A stretch of 64,000 nucleotides of DNA. Source: Solitalea longa (GTDB taxonomy: Bacteria; Bacteroidota; Bacteroidia; Sphingobacteriales; Sphingobacteriaceae). The notes under the pieces are model-generated. The model was not told where the DNA came from. It saw nothing but the letters and a program-made list of their open reading frames with translations, and ran no database searches. This document shows, piece by piece, positions 50,870-59,337 of the stretch (within the stretch, counting starts at the first letter, position 1; each line of letters starts with the position of its first letter). Location: positions 1 to 64,000 of the forward strand of contig NZ_PQVF01000005.1 of NCBI RefSeq assembly GCF_002920915.1. The letters run 5' to 3'. The translations under genes and the position numbers were made by a program.

Positions 50870-52012
50870 ATGAATTTATTCGATGTATATCCATTATTCC
50901 CATTTGAATTGGTAAAAGCTGAAGGCTCTTACGTTTGGGATGAAAACGGAAATAAATATTTAGACTTATATGGCGGTCATGCCGTGATTTCCATTGGCCA
51001 CACCCACCCGCATTATGTAAAGCTGATCAATGAGCAGCTAAACAAAATCGGATTCTATTCTAACTCAGTTCAAATTCCTATTCAAAAAGAATTAGCTAAA
51101 AAATTGGGTGAGTTAACAGGAGGCTATGAAGATTACAGCCTGTTTTTATGTAACTCAGGTGCCGAAGCGAATGAAAATGCGTTAAAGCTAGCTTCATTTC
51201 ATACCGGAAGAAAGAAAATTGTAGCATTTAGCAAATCATTCCATGGTCGCACTTCGGCTGTTGTTGCTGCAACGGATGATAAATCGATCATTGCTCCTAT
51301 AAACGAAACGAGCAATATCATCTTTGTTCCATTTAATGATGAAGCGGCTTTAGAAGCTGTAATGAATAATGAAATTGCAGGAGTTATTATTGAAGGCTTA
51401 CAAGGTGTTGGCGGTGTGCAGGTGCCAACTGACTCATTCTTACAAAAAGTACGTTCGTTGTGTGATAAGTTCGGCGCGTTAATGATCATGGATGAGATCC
51501 AATCAGGCTACGGACGTTCAGGTAAATTCTTTGCACATCAGCATTCAAATGTTAAAGCCGATATTATTTCAATGGCCAAAGGCATGGGCAATGGCTTTCC
51601 AATCGGAGGAATTATCATCGCTCCTCACATTGAAGCTAAGCACGGCATGTTGGGAACCACTTTTGGAGGAAATCATCTAGCCTGCGCGGCAGCAATTGCA
51701 GTTTGCGATATCATTAAACAAGAAAAACTGATGCAAAATGCTGCAGAAGTTGGATCTTATTTAATGGCTGAACTTAAAAAGTTCGAAGGCATTAAAGATG
51801 TTCGTGGTTATGGATTAATGATTGGGGTGGAGCTGGATAACTATGCTGAGGTACGCAAAAAACTTATGAACGACTTTAAGATTCTTACCGGTGTTTCGGG
51901 TAAGCAAAATACAATTCGTTTGCTTCCTCCTTTAAATATCACCAAAGCTGAAGCAGAGAAATTCTTGCAGGCTTTTGAGCAGGTATTGAATTCGGTTGCG
52001 GTTGCTAAATAA
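50870..52012 (+). CDS. argD: N-acylornithine aminotransferase
   Basis: A class III, PLP-dependent aminotransferase that converts the acylglutamate semialdehyde to N-acylornithine. The PLP lysine is in MAKGMGNGFPIGG, with the aspartate in MIMDEIQSGYGRSGKFFAHQH; LYGGHAVISIGHTHP and CNSGAEANENALKLA fit. It has 380 residues, a usual length. It is downstream of the four-helix protein and upstream of the transcarbamylase. Confidence 0.93.
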   Translation: MNLFDVYPLFPFELVKAEGSYVWDENGNKYLDLYGGHAVISIGHTHPHYVKLINEQLNKIGFYSNSVQIPIQKELAKKLGELTGGYEDYSLFLCNSGAEANENALKLASFHTGRKKIVAFSKSFHGRTSAVVAATDDKSIIAPINETSNIIFVPFNDEAALEAVMNNEIAGVIIEGLQGVGGVQVPTDSFLQKVRSLCDKFGALMIMDEIQSGYGRSGKFFAHQHSNVKADIISMAKGMGNGFPIGGIIIAPHIEAKHGMLGTTFGGNHLACAAAIAVCDIIKQEKLMQNAAEVGSYLMAELKKFEGIKDVRGYGLMIGVELDNYAEVRKKLMNDFKILTGVSGKQNTIRLLPPLNITKAEAEKFLQAFEQVLNSVAVAK

Positions 52013-52084
52013 GTTTAGCAGCTATTATTATATTAACAGTCTGAAAAGCATCTGAGCATTAATAACATAACTCAAGTTTTGCCA

Positions 52085-53050
52085 ATGAAACATTTCACAT
52101 CAGTAAACGATGTTAATGACCTGAATAAATGGGTTAGCGAGGCGCTTAAAATTAAAAGTGACCCTCTTGGCTTTGTCGATATCGGAGGTCAGAAGACCAT
52201 GGGCCTGGTATTTCTAAACCCTAGTTTACGTACCCGCATGAGTACCCAAAAGGCGGCTATGAATCTGGGCATGAATACTATGGTTATCAATATGGATAAA
52301 GAAGGCTGGCGCTTGGAAATGAATGATGATGTGATAATGGATGGGTATACGGTTGAACATATTAAGGAAGCCGCCGCAGTATTAGGTCAATATTGCGATA
52401 TTTTGGGCCTTCGCTGTTTCCCTAATCTTAAAGATAAACAGGAAGATTACAGTGAAGACATTCTGAATAAGTTCATTAAATATTGTGGTGTACCGGTGGT
52501 TTCTCTCGAAAGCGCTACCCGTCATCCACTGCAAAGTTTTGCTGATCTAATCACCATAAAAGAACATGCCACCAAGTCAAAACCTAAAGTAGTTTTAACC
52601 TGGGCCCCGCATGTAAAACCGTTACCACAGGCCGTTTCAAACTCGTTTTCGGAATGGATGGTTAAGGCCCAAGAGTTAAATATGGTTGATTTTGTGATCA
52701 CTCATCCTGAAGGCTATGAACTCGCTGAAGAATTTACAAAAGGTGCCAAAATTACTCACAATCAGAATGAGGCATTGAAAGACGCAGATTTTGTGTATGT
52801 GAAAAATTGGTCAAGCTACAGTAATTACGGCGAGATTTTAACTGATGGCAAGGGCTGGATGATGGACAATGAAAAACTAAAGCTAACCGATAATGCCAAA
52901 GTGATGCACTGTTTACCTGTTCGCCGTGGACTGGAGCTCGGCAATGATATCCTAGACGGTAAAAACTCCCTGGTTATCCATGAAGCCGCCAACCGCGTTT
53001 ATGCGGCACAAACCGTCCTTAAAAAGTTAATAGAAGGAAACAAACTTTAA
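52085..53050 (+). CDS. argF': N-acylornithine transcarbamylase, probably N-succinylornithine type
   Basis: Transfers a carbamoyl group from carbamoyl phosphate to N-acylornithine to give N-acylcitrulline. FLNPSLRTRMS (carbamoyl phosphate site), ATRHPLQSFADL and HCLPVRRG are the family motifs. The ATG at 52085 gives 321 residues. In the DGYTVEH segment, residue 90 is Val (52352-52354); the acetyl-specific enzyme of Xanthomonas has Glu92 and the succinyl-specific enzyme of Bacteroides has Pro90 at that place. Published mutants Glu92 to Val, Pro, Ser or Ala switch to succinylornithine, so a succinyl substrate is likely. The alignment was by eye. Confidence 0.92.
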   Translation: MKHFTSVNDVNDLNKWVSEALKIKSDPLGFVDIGGQKTMGLVFLNPSLRTRMSTQKAAMNLGMNTMVINMDKEGWRLEMNDDVIMDGYTVEHIKEAAAVLGQYCDILGLRCFPNLKDKQEDYSEDILNKFIKYCGVPVVSLESATRHPLQSFADLITIKEHATKSKPKVVLTWAPHVKPLPQAVSNSFSEWMVKAQELNMVDFVITHPEGYELAEEFTKGAKITHNQNEALKDADFVYVKNWSSYSNYGEILTDGKGWMMDNEKLKLTDNAKVMHCLPVRRGLELGNDILDGKNSLVIHEAANRVYAAQTVLKKLIEGNKL

Positions 53051-53054
53051 TAAA

Positions 53055-53130
53055 ATGAAAGAAGGATTGAAGAAGAGAACGATTGAAGAAAGCCTTTCTA
53101 TTCTCTCAATCTATCATTCTGTCATTCAAT
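53055..53130. repeat. GAATGA/TCATTC-type repeat between argF' and argB
   Basis: AGAAGGATTGAAGAAG-type units on the left face TCTCAATCTATCATTCTGTCATTCAATC on the right in inverted orientation. It shares the octamer theme with the arrays at 6090 and 49,332. Confidence 0.55.
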
Positions 53131-53143
53131 CATATTTAAGTAC

Positions 53144-53929
53144 ATGCAACAAGCTGTCAACATTATAAAAGTAGGCGGAAACATTATTGATAACGAAGAA
53201 AAGCTCGCTTCGTTTTTAAAAGATTTCTCGGAACTAAAGGGATTAAAGGTATTAATTCATGGTGGTGGCAAAGTAGCTACCGAAATAAGCAAAGGTTTAG
53301 GCATTGAAGCTAAGATGGTGGATGGCCGCCGAATTACTGATAATGAGACCTTGAAGATCGTAACGATGGTGTATGCAGGTTTAATTAACAAAAACCTTGT
53401 TGCTAAGTTACAGGCGTTGAGTTGTAATGCTATCGGATTAACAGGAGCTGACGCAAATATTATCCCGGCTCATAAACGACCAGTTAAAGAAATTGATTAC
53501 GGTTTTGTGGGAGATGTGGAAGAAGGTAAAATGGATGGAAAAATTCTTTCTACTTTATTGCAAGCTGAGCTCACCCCTATTTTGGCGCCATTGACTCATG
53601 ATCAGCAGGGGAACATGCTAAACACCAATGCCGATACCATTGCATCAACAGTTGCAGTTTCACTTTCAAAAAACTTTAAAGTAAACCTGATTTATTGTTT
53701 TGAAAAAGATGGTGTGTTGGATGGAGAAGATAAAGTAATTCCTGCAATCAGCAAAACGTACTTTGCTGAACTGAAAGAGCAGGGAATTGTTGTGGCGGGT
53801 ATGATACCTAAACTTGACAATGCTTTTGCCGCTATTGACAAGGGCGTTTCTTCGGTTTACATTATGCACGCTGATGGATTAAAAGATTTGATCAACAACG
53901 ATCGGAATTCGGGGACAAAAATTTCGTAA
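53144..53929 (+). CDS. argB: N-acylglutamate kinase
   Basis: Phosphorylates the gamma-carboxylate of N-acylglutamate, the second step. The amino-acid kinase pattern is KVGGNIIDNEEKL, IHGGGKVATEISKGLGIEAKMVDGRRITDNETL and NTNADTIASTVAVSL. It has 261 residues and lacks the N-terminal helix of arginine-inhibited kinases, so feedback by arginine is not expected from the sequence. Confidence 0.93.
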   Translation: MQQAVNIIKVGGNIIDNEEKLASFLKDFSELKGLKVLIHGGGKVATEISKGLGIEAKMVDGRRITDNETLKIVTMVYAGLINKNLVAKLQALSCNAIGLTGADANIIPAHKRPVKEIDYGFVGDVEEGKMDGKILSTLLQAELTPILAPLTHDQQGNMLNTNADTIASTVAVSLSKNFKVNLIYCFEKDGVLDGEDKVIPAISKTYFAELKEQGIVVAGMIPKLDNAFAAIDKGVSSVYIMHADGLKDLINNDRNSGTKIS

Positions 53930-53962
53930 TCGATTATAAAGCGCTACCAACGCTAAACCACA

Positions 53963-53985
53963 TGAAGTTTATTTTATAAACTTCA
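53963..53985. other. Perfect palindrome before proC
   Basis: TGAAGTTTA (53963-53971) and TAAACTTCA (53977-53985) are perfectly complementary around TTTTA. It lies 12 bases before the proC start. It may fold as a hairpin in the message or be an operator; neither is shown. Confidence 0.5.
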
Positions 53986-53997
53986 AAAGCTTAATAC

Positions 53998-54816
53998 ATG
54001 TCAACACAAAACCTCAACATCGCCATTTTGGGTGGTGGAAACATTGGCTTGGCTCTTGCCAAAGGACTCGTAACATCAGGCAGTTATAACGCCGAACAAA
54101 TTACCATTACCCGTCGTAACCTTGGCGCCTTACAGCCCTATTCTATCCAAGGTTATAAAATCACCAATGATAATAATGCCGCTGCAAAATCTGCTGATAT
54201 TGTTGTTTTGGGAGTACTTCCGCAGCAATTAAATGGTTTATTAGCCGAGATCAAGGATTCGATCAACGAAAACCAGCTCATCATTTCTTTAGTTACAGGC
54301 GTATCAATTCAGGATGTAAAAGACAATCTTGGAAAAGCTCCGGCCGTAGTAAGAGCAATGCCAAACACCGCTATTTCTGTGGGTGAATCGATGACCTGTA
54401 TATCATTTGATGGCGTTAGTGCCGAGCGCAAAGAATTGGTGAATGAAATTTTCAATACCGTTGGAATTACGCAGGAAATTAAAGAAGAACTAATGACCTC
54501 TGCCACCGCCTTATGTGCATGCGGTATCGCCTTTTTCTTGCGCTCTATCCGTGCAGCCATGCAAGGAGGTGTTGAGATCGGGTTTCATTCTGAAGAAGCT
54601 TTAAATATGGCGGTGCAAACAGCTAAAGGAGCTGCTGCCTTATTAGCTAAAGAAGACGCTCACCCAGAACGAGAAATTGATAAAGTTACTTCTCCTCGTG
54701 GTTGTACCATTGCCGGATTAAATGAAATGGAGCATCAGGGTTTTAGCTCAGCACTTATTAAAGGTATCCGAACTTCTGCAATAAAAGCTGGTGGATTGTA
54801 TTCGAAGGATTCTTAG
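53998..54816 (+). CDS. proC: Pyrroline-5-carboxylate reductase
   Basis: Reduces pyrroline-5-carboxylate to proline with NAD(P)H. The Rossmann start is IAILGGGNIGLALAKGLV; RAMPNTAISVGESMTCIS and the C-terminal EIDKVTSPRGCTIAGLNEME signature are intact. It has 272 residues, normal. It is placed inside the arginine cluster, between argB and argE, which ties proline and arginine formation from glutamate. Confidence 0.94.
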   Translation: MSTQNLNIAILGGGNIGLALAKGLVTSGSYNAEQITITRRNLGALQPYSIQGYKITNDNNAAAKSADIVVLGVLPQQLNGLLAEIKDSINENQLIISLVTGVSIQDVKDNLGKAPAVVRAMPNTAISVGESMTCISFDGVSAERKELVNEIFNTVGITQEIKEELMTSATALCACGIAFFLRSIRAAMQGGVEIGFHSEEALNMAVQTAKGAAALLAKEDAHPEREIDKVTSPRGCTIAGLNEMEHQGFSSALIKGIRTSAIKAGGLYSKDS

Positions 54817-54923
54817 TTTTGCAATCCCTGAAAAGGGAACCATTAACCTTAAAGAATCGATTCGAAATTTAGAGATTCTTCGATTTATATTAAATAGAAG
54901 AGTGCTATAAAGTATACTATATA

Positions 54924-55991
54924 ATGAACCATGAACTTAAACACGACGCTATAGAATTGCTGAAAAAGCTGATTTCTATTCAGTCGTTTAGTAAGGAAGA
55001 AAATGTTACCGGCGATCTGATCGAATCTTTCTTAAAAGAAAGAGGTGTATTTACTTTTCGCAAAATGCATAATATCTGGGCATTTAATAAGCATTACGAC
55101 CCTAAAAAGCCCACTGTTCTTTTAAACTCACATCATGATACAGTAAAGCCTAATAAAGGTTATACCAAAGATCCTTTCTCTCCAATTGTTGAAGACGGCA
55201 AGCTATTTGGCTTGGGCAGTAATGATGCTGGCGGATGTTTAGTTTCCCTTATGGCCACCTTCCTTTATTATCACGATCAGGAAAACTTAAAATATAATGT
55301 AGCTTTTGCCGCTTCGGCTGAAGAAGAAATTTCGGGTTTTAATGGCATCGAACTTATTGTGCCCGAACTTGGACCTGTAGAGTTTGCCATTGTTGGAGAG
55401 CCTACTCAAATGCACCTGGCTATTGCCGAAAAAGGTTTAATGGTATGCGATTGTGTTGCTTACGGAAAATCGGGACATGCGGCACGTGAAGAAGGCGACA
55501 ATGCTATTTACAAAGCATTAAAAGATATTCAGTGGCTGAGTTCCTATCAATTCCCTAAAGTGTCTCCATTTATGGGGCCCATTAAGATGAGTGTGACCAT
55601 CATTCATGCAGGCTCTCAGCACAATGTAGTTCCTGATAGGTGTGAGTTTACGATTGATGTGCGCGTTACCGAGCAGTATACGCATGAGGAACTCTTGGAA
55701 ACCATTCGGGCCAATGTAAGCAGTGAGGTTACACCACGATCTATGCGTATGCGTTCTTCAGCTATTGATATCAATCACGCGATTGTTCAATCGGGTTTGG
55801 CATTAGGCAGAGAAACCTATGGTTCTCCTACTACTTCCGATCAGGCCTTAATTCCGGTGCCTTCTTTAAAATTAGGCCCTGGCGATTCGGCAAGATCTCA
55901 TACTGCAGATGAGTACATCTATTTGAATGAAATTGAAGAGGGTATTGACCTTTATATACAGATATTGAGTAAGGTGATTAAGGGGTTGTAA
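54924..55991 (+). CDS. argE: M20 deacylase of the arginine cluster (ArgE-type)
   Basis: A zinc-dependent hydrolase that removes the acyl group from N-acylcitrulline or N-acylornithine. Motifs are SHHDTVKPNKG, GSNDAGGCLVSL and AASAEEEISGFNGIELI, with the second-domain GKSGHAA and the ending GPGDSARSHTADEYI. It has 355 residues and no signal peptide, so it is cytosolic, unlike the exported M20 enzyme at 11.4 kb. It follows proC by 107 bases; the actual acyl group removed follows from the transcarbamylase (probably succinyl). Confidence 0.88.
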   Translation: MNHELKHDAIELLKKLISIQSFSKEENVTGDLIESFLKERGVFTFRKMHNIWAFNKHYDPKKPTVLLNSHHDTVKPNKGYTKDPFSPIVEDGKLFGLGSNDAGGCLVSLMATFLYYHDQENLKYNVAFAASAEEEISGFNGIELIVPELGPVEFAIVGEPTQMHLAIAEKGLMVCDCVAYGKSGHAAREEGDNAIYKALKDIQWLSSYQFPKVSPFMGPIKMSVTIIHAGSQHNVVPDRCEFTIDVRVTEQYTHEELLETIRANVSSEVTPRSMRMRSSAIDINHAIVQSGLALGRETYGSPTTSDQALIPVPSLKLGPGDSARSHTADEYIYLNEIEEGIDLYIQILSKVIKGL

Positions 55992-56123
55992 GTTGCGGGT
56001 TAGGGGTTTCACATTGTAAACTTTTTAATAATCATTTGATCTAGTCAGAAGACTTAGAAAGATATTACAATGATTAATTATTTAAATTAGAAACTCAACA
56101 CGAAATTCGAAACCCGTAATCTT

Positions 56124-56942
56124 ATGCTAAAGGAAAAATACCTTCACGGCTTTTCGAAAACTGAACAGGAGCGCTTAATGCGCCAGGCTCGTTTTCTCGA
56201 AAACTATATTTATACAGACATCGATCTTTCATCAGTTGAGAATCTGCTGGAGGTGGGTAGCGGTGTGGGTGCACAAACAGAAATTTTGCTACGCCGATTC
56301 CCTTCAACACAATTAACCTGTGTTGATTTTTCGGAGAGCCAGATTGAAACAGCGCGTGCTTTTTTAAGTGAAAATCCGGTGGCAAAAAACCGCTATGAGA
56401 TTTTGCAGATGGATGCCACCGATATGGATTTTAATGCAAATGATAAATTCGACGGGGCTTTTCTTTGCTGGGTATTGGAGCATATCCCTAACCCCGTAAA
56501 AGTGCTATCAGAGATCAGACGGGTGCTAAAACCAGGAAGTGTAGTTTATCTGACGGAGGTATTGAATTCGAGTTTTTTTCTCGACCCCTATTCTCCCAAC
56601 ACCTGGCTTTATTGGAAGCGTTACAACGACTTACAATATGACATGGGCGGAGATCCGTTTATTGGAGCCAAATTAGGAAACATGCTGCAAAGTGTAGGCT
56701 ATTCCAATATTCAAACAACGGTTAAAACCATTCATTTGGATAATCGTCAACCGGGGAAGCGGGCCGAGATGATCAATTTTTGGGCTGATCTGTTGATGAG
56801 CGGAATGCCTAACTTAATTGATTCGGGATATGTGGAGGCTGAAACTGCCGAAAAAGTAAAAGAAGAAATGAAAGCCGTAGCCAAAAACCCAAATGCCGTA
56901 TTTTTTTACTCATTTGTACAGGCTAAGGCGTATACTTCATAA
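56124..56942 (+). CDS. Class I SAM-dependent methyltransferase
   Basis: A 272-residue methyltransferase with motif I LLEVGSGVGAQTEILL (about 41-56) and FDGAFLCWVLEHIPNPVKVLSEIRRVLKPG downstream. The C-terminal ~100 residues carry an additional helical region with KTIHLDNRQPGKRAEM. The target is unknown. It is located between argE and argH without a clear role in arginine formation; it may be a passenger of the operon. Confidence 0.85.
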   Translation: MLKEKYLHGFSKTEQERLMRQARFLENYIYTDIDLSSVENLLEVGSGVGAQTEILLRRFPSTQLTCVDFSESQIETARAFLSENPVAKNRYEILQMDATDMDFNANDKFDGAFLCWVLEHIPNPVKVLSEIRRVLKPGSVVYLTEVLNSSFFLDPYSPNTWLYWKRYNDLQYDMGGDPFIGAKLGNMLQSVGYSNIQTTVKTIHLDNRQPGKRAEMINFWADLLMSGMPNLIDSGYVEAETAEKVKEEMKAVAKNPNAVFFYSFVQAKAYTS

Positions 56943-56943
56943 A

Positions 56944-56989
56944 AGATGTGAGATGTGAGATGTGAGATGTGAGATGTGAGATGTGAGAT
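56944..56989. repeat. Tandem heptamer repeat AGATGTG x 6
   Basis: Six identical copies of AGATGTG (56944-56985) plus a partial copy lie just after the methyltransferase stop and 50 bases before argH. Perfect identity suggests slippage-prone, recently changing DNA. The unit length of seven can change the spacing between the two genes. Confidence 0.95.
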
Positions 56990-57036
56990 AAAAATAAATT
57001 CGTGAAATTCGATTAATTCGAAAAATTAGTGTTTAA

Positions 57037-58368
57037 ATGAAACTCTGGGCAAAAAACACCAACGTACAAAAAGAAGTAGAACAATTTACAGTAGGTAACG
57101 ATCGTGAGTTGGATATGTACCTGGCACCGTTTGACGTGTTAGGCTCCATTGCACATATTACCATGCTAGAGAGCATTGGACTATTAAGCAAAGAAGACCT
57201 TTCGACCTTAAAAAAAGAGCTGGTAAAAATTTACAGTGAAATTGAGCGCGGAGAATTTAAAATTGAAGATGGGGTTGAAGATGTTCACTCACAGGTAGAA
57301 TACTTATTGACTCAACGAATTGGTGAAGCCGGAAAAAAGATTCACAGTGGTCGTTCGCGTAACGACCAGGTATTAGTTGACATTAAACAATACCTGCGTA
57401 ATGAATTAAAGCAAATTGTGCAATTGGTACAGCAGTTATTCGATACGCTGCAAGGACTGAGTGAGGAACATAAAGAAAAACTAATTCCGGGATACACGCA
57501 TTTGCAAATCGCTATGCCTTCATCGTTTGGTTTATGGTTTGGTGCTTACGCCGAATCGCTGGTTGACGATATGGAGTTGCTATTGGCCGCTTATAAGGTT
57601 TCCAATAAAAATCCCTTAGGCTCGGCTGCAGGTTATGGCTCCTCATTTCCATTAAACCGTACTCTAACTACTGAACTATTGGGTTTTGGCGCCTTAAACC
57701 ACAATGTAGTTTATGCACAAATGACACGCGGAAAGTCAGAGAAGATCGTATCTATGGCTTTAGCATCGGTAGCTGCTACCTTATCAAAATTCGCTTATGA
57801 TGTTTGTTTATACATCAGTCAGAATTTCGGATTCATCAGCTTTCCTGATCATTTGACCACCGGATCGAGCATAATGCCGCATAAAAAGAATCCTGATGTT
57901 TTTGAACTGATCCGGGCTAAATGCAATAAATTGCAAGGCTTACCTAATGACCTCACCTTATTAACGAATAATCTGCCATCGGGTTATTTCCGCGACATGC
58001 AAATCACCAAGGCACTGATCATTCCGGCATTTGAAGAGCTAACCGATTGCCTTCAAATTTGTAATTACATGCTGCAGCATATTACCTGCAATGATGGCAT
58101 CACTAATGATGAAAAGTATAAATACATATTTAGCGTTGAAGTAGTGAATAACCAGGTATTACAGGGTGTACCGTTTCGCGAAGCTTATAAAAGCGTTGGC
58201 TTAGCAATAGAAGATGGCAATTTTGAAGTCCCTGATAGTATTAACCATACACACGAAGGAAGCATTGGCAATCTTTGTACCTCTCAAATAAAAACCGCAA
58301 TGGATAGCGTTATTGCTGGCTTTGGCTTTGAAAAAGTTGAAAAAGCTATTGAGAAGCTATTAAAATAA
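57037..58368 (+). CDS. argH: Argininosuccinate lyase
   Basis: Splits argininosuccinate into arginine and fumarate, the last step. The fumarase-superfamily signature GSSIMPHKKNPD (about 279-290) is intact, with EDVHSQVEYLLTQRIG and KIHSGRSRNDQVLVD early on. It has 443 residues, near the usual 455. It is the last gene of the cluster and is closed by a strong terminator. Confidence 0.95.
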   Translation: MKLWAKNTNVQKEVEQFTVGNDRELDMYLAPFDVLGSIAHITMLESIGLLSKEDLSTLKKELVKIYSEIERGEFKIEDGVEDVHSQVEYLLTQRIGEAGKKIHSGRSRNDQVLVDIKQYLRNELKQIVQLVQQLFDTLQGLSEEHKEKLIPGYTHLQIAMPSSFGLWFGAYAESLVDDMELLLAAYKVSNKNPLGSAAGYGSSFPLNRTLTTELLGFGALNHNVVYAQMTRGKSEKIVSMALASVAATLSKFAYDVCLYISQNFGFISFPDHLTTGSSIMPHKKNPDVFELIRAKCNKLQGLPNDLTLLTNNLPSGYFRDMQITKALIIPAFEELTDCLQICNYMLQHITCNDGITNDEKYKYIFSVEVVNNQVLQGVPFREAYKSVGLAIEDGNFEVPDSINHTHEGSIGNLCTSQIKTAMDSVIAGFGFEKVEKAIEKLLK

Positions 58369-58393
58369 AAGAATTGCTTCATTTTATAATAAG

Positions 58394-58424
58394 GCGGCCT
58401 TGCAGAATATACCTGCAAGGCCGC
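58394..58424. terminator. Terminator of the arginine cluster
   Basis: A 12-bp stem, GCGGCCTTGCAG (58394-58405) with CTGCAAGGCCGC (58413-58424), then TTTATT. It lies between argH and a convergent lipoprotein gene and can serve both. Confidence 0.9.
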
Positions 58425-58450
58425 TTTATTAATAGTGTAAAAGGATATTT

Positions 58451-58996
58451 TTATAGTTGAACAATCAATCCGTAAACAATAAGACCTAAACCTACTACGA
58501 AAGCTATCCAGCCTAAACCTCCAACAATGGCACCTAAAATAATACCGGCTAATAGAATAATTAAACCAATAAGCATAATACGTGTGAACTGAACGTTTGG
58601 AGCCGGAGCTGGAGCCGCTTTTTTCTTAGCCACCACTTTGTCAACACGTTTAGTAATTAATTTCTCCACCTTTTCTTGCTGGCTTGCCGATAATTTATTG
58701 AAAGCAACATTTTTACTCATTTCGGAACGAACCAACTGACGGGTTGAAGTAGTTTGTTGGCCTGTTAAGCTTTCAGTTGCTTGAGCTGCTCCATCAGGTG
58801 TCACATTTGAAACCAATGCTTCCGTATTTTCCGTTTCCTGAGCTCGTGTTTCGGTACTTTGTGCTTCTATTTGAACTGCTTCAGTAGTTCTCACATATAC
58901 AGGTTCAGTGCTCTTTACTTTTACAAATTTAAGTTCGTTTGAACAAGAAGTTGCCAGCAATACAATTGATAACAATCCTACAGTTTTTATCTTCAT
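58451..58996 (-). CDS. Hypothetical lipoprotein with C-terminal membrane segments
   Basis: A 181-residue protein starting at the ATG at 58996, with signal peptide and lipobox (LLATSC, about Cys18). The middle is Thr/Glu/Gln-rich and probably unstructured (about 25-95), followed by a Lys-rich helix (VEKLITKRVDKVVAKKK) and two hydrophobic segments near the end (about 136-158 and 163-179). I recognise no family. Similar stretches are known from Bacteroidota membrane proteins of unknown role. It is a single gene, convergent with argH. Confidence 0.55.
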   Translation of the reverse strand: MKIKTVGLLSIVLLATSCSNELKFVKVKSTEPVYVRTTEAVQIEAQSTETRAQETENTEALVSNVTPDGAAQATESLTGQQTTSTRQLVRSEMSKNVAFNKLSASQQEKVEKLITKRVDKVVAKKKAAPAPAPNVQFTRIMLIGLIILLAGIILGAIVGGLGWIAFVVGLGLIVYGLIVQL

Positions 58997-59337
58997 AAAT
59001 AAAGTACTTTTAGTTTCCATGTGTTTCTAAGGTTTGATTTTAATTAAGTGGAAATTAATCATTTTCAAAACAATTGCTCATAGATAAAATTAAATTACTA
59101 CTAATAAAATTTGATCTAATTTCTCCATTAGATTATCGAACTACTATCTGCGCTTAACCTGTTCGTTGGTTTTTATTAACCTTATATAAAATTAGTAATC
59201 CTCTTGTTTTCATTAATCAAAAATTAAAATTAAATTAAACCTCTGATTTTCAACAAAACAGCAAGCAAAGGCTTTACTTACCGCTCCCAATTCAATAATC
59301 GTATAAAGCCTTTTCACCCACCTAAAAAGGAAAATTT
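58997..59337. other. AT-rich intergenic region upstream of the EF-G paralogue
   Basis: About 340 bases between divergent genes. I see no open frame, RNA gene or convincing TAnnTTTG element. AAAGGA lies eight bases before the ATG at 59338 and could be a weak Shine-Dalgarno site, unusual for this phylum. Confidence 0.45.

Noticed and set aside
56944-56989. Heptamer array as a CRISPR
   Set aside because: There are no spacers between the units and no cas genes nearby; it is a simple tandem repeat.
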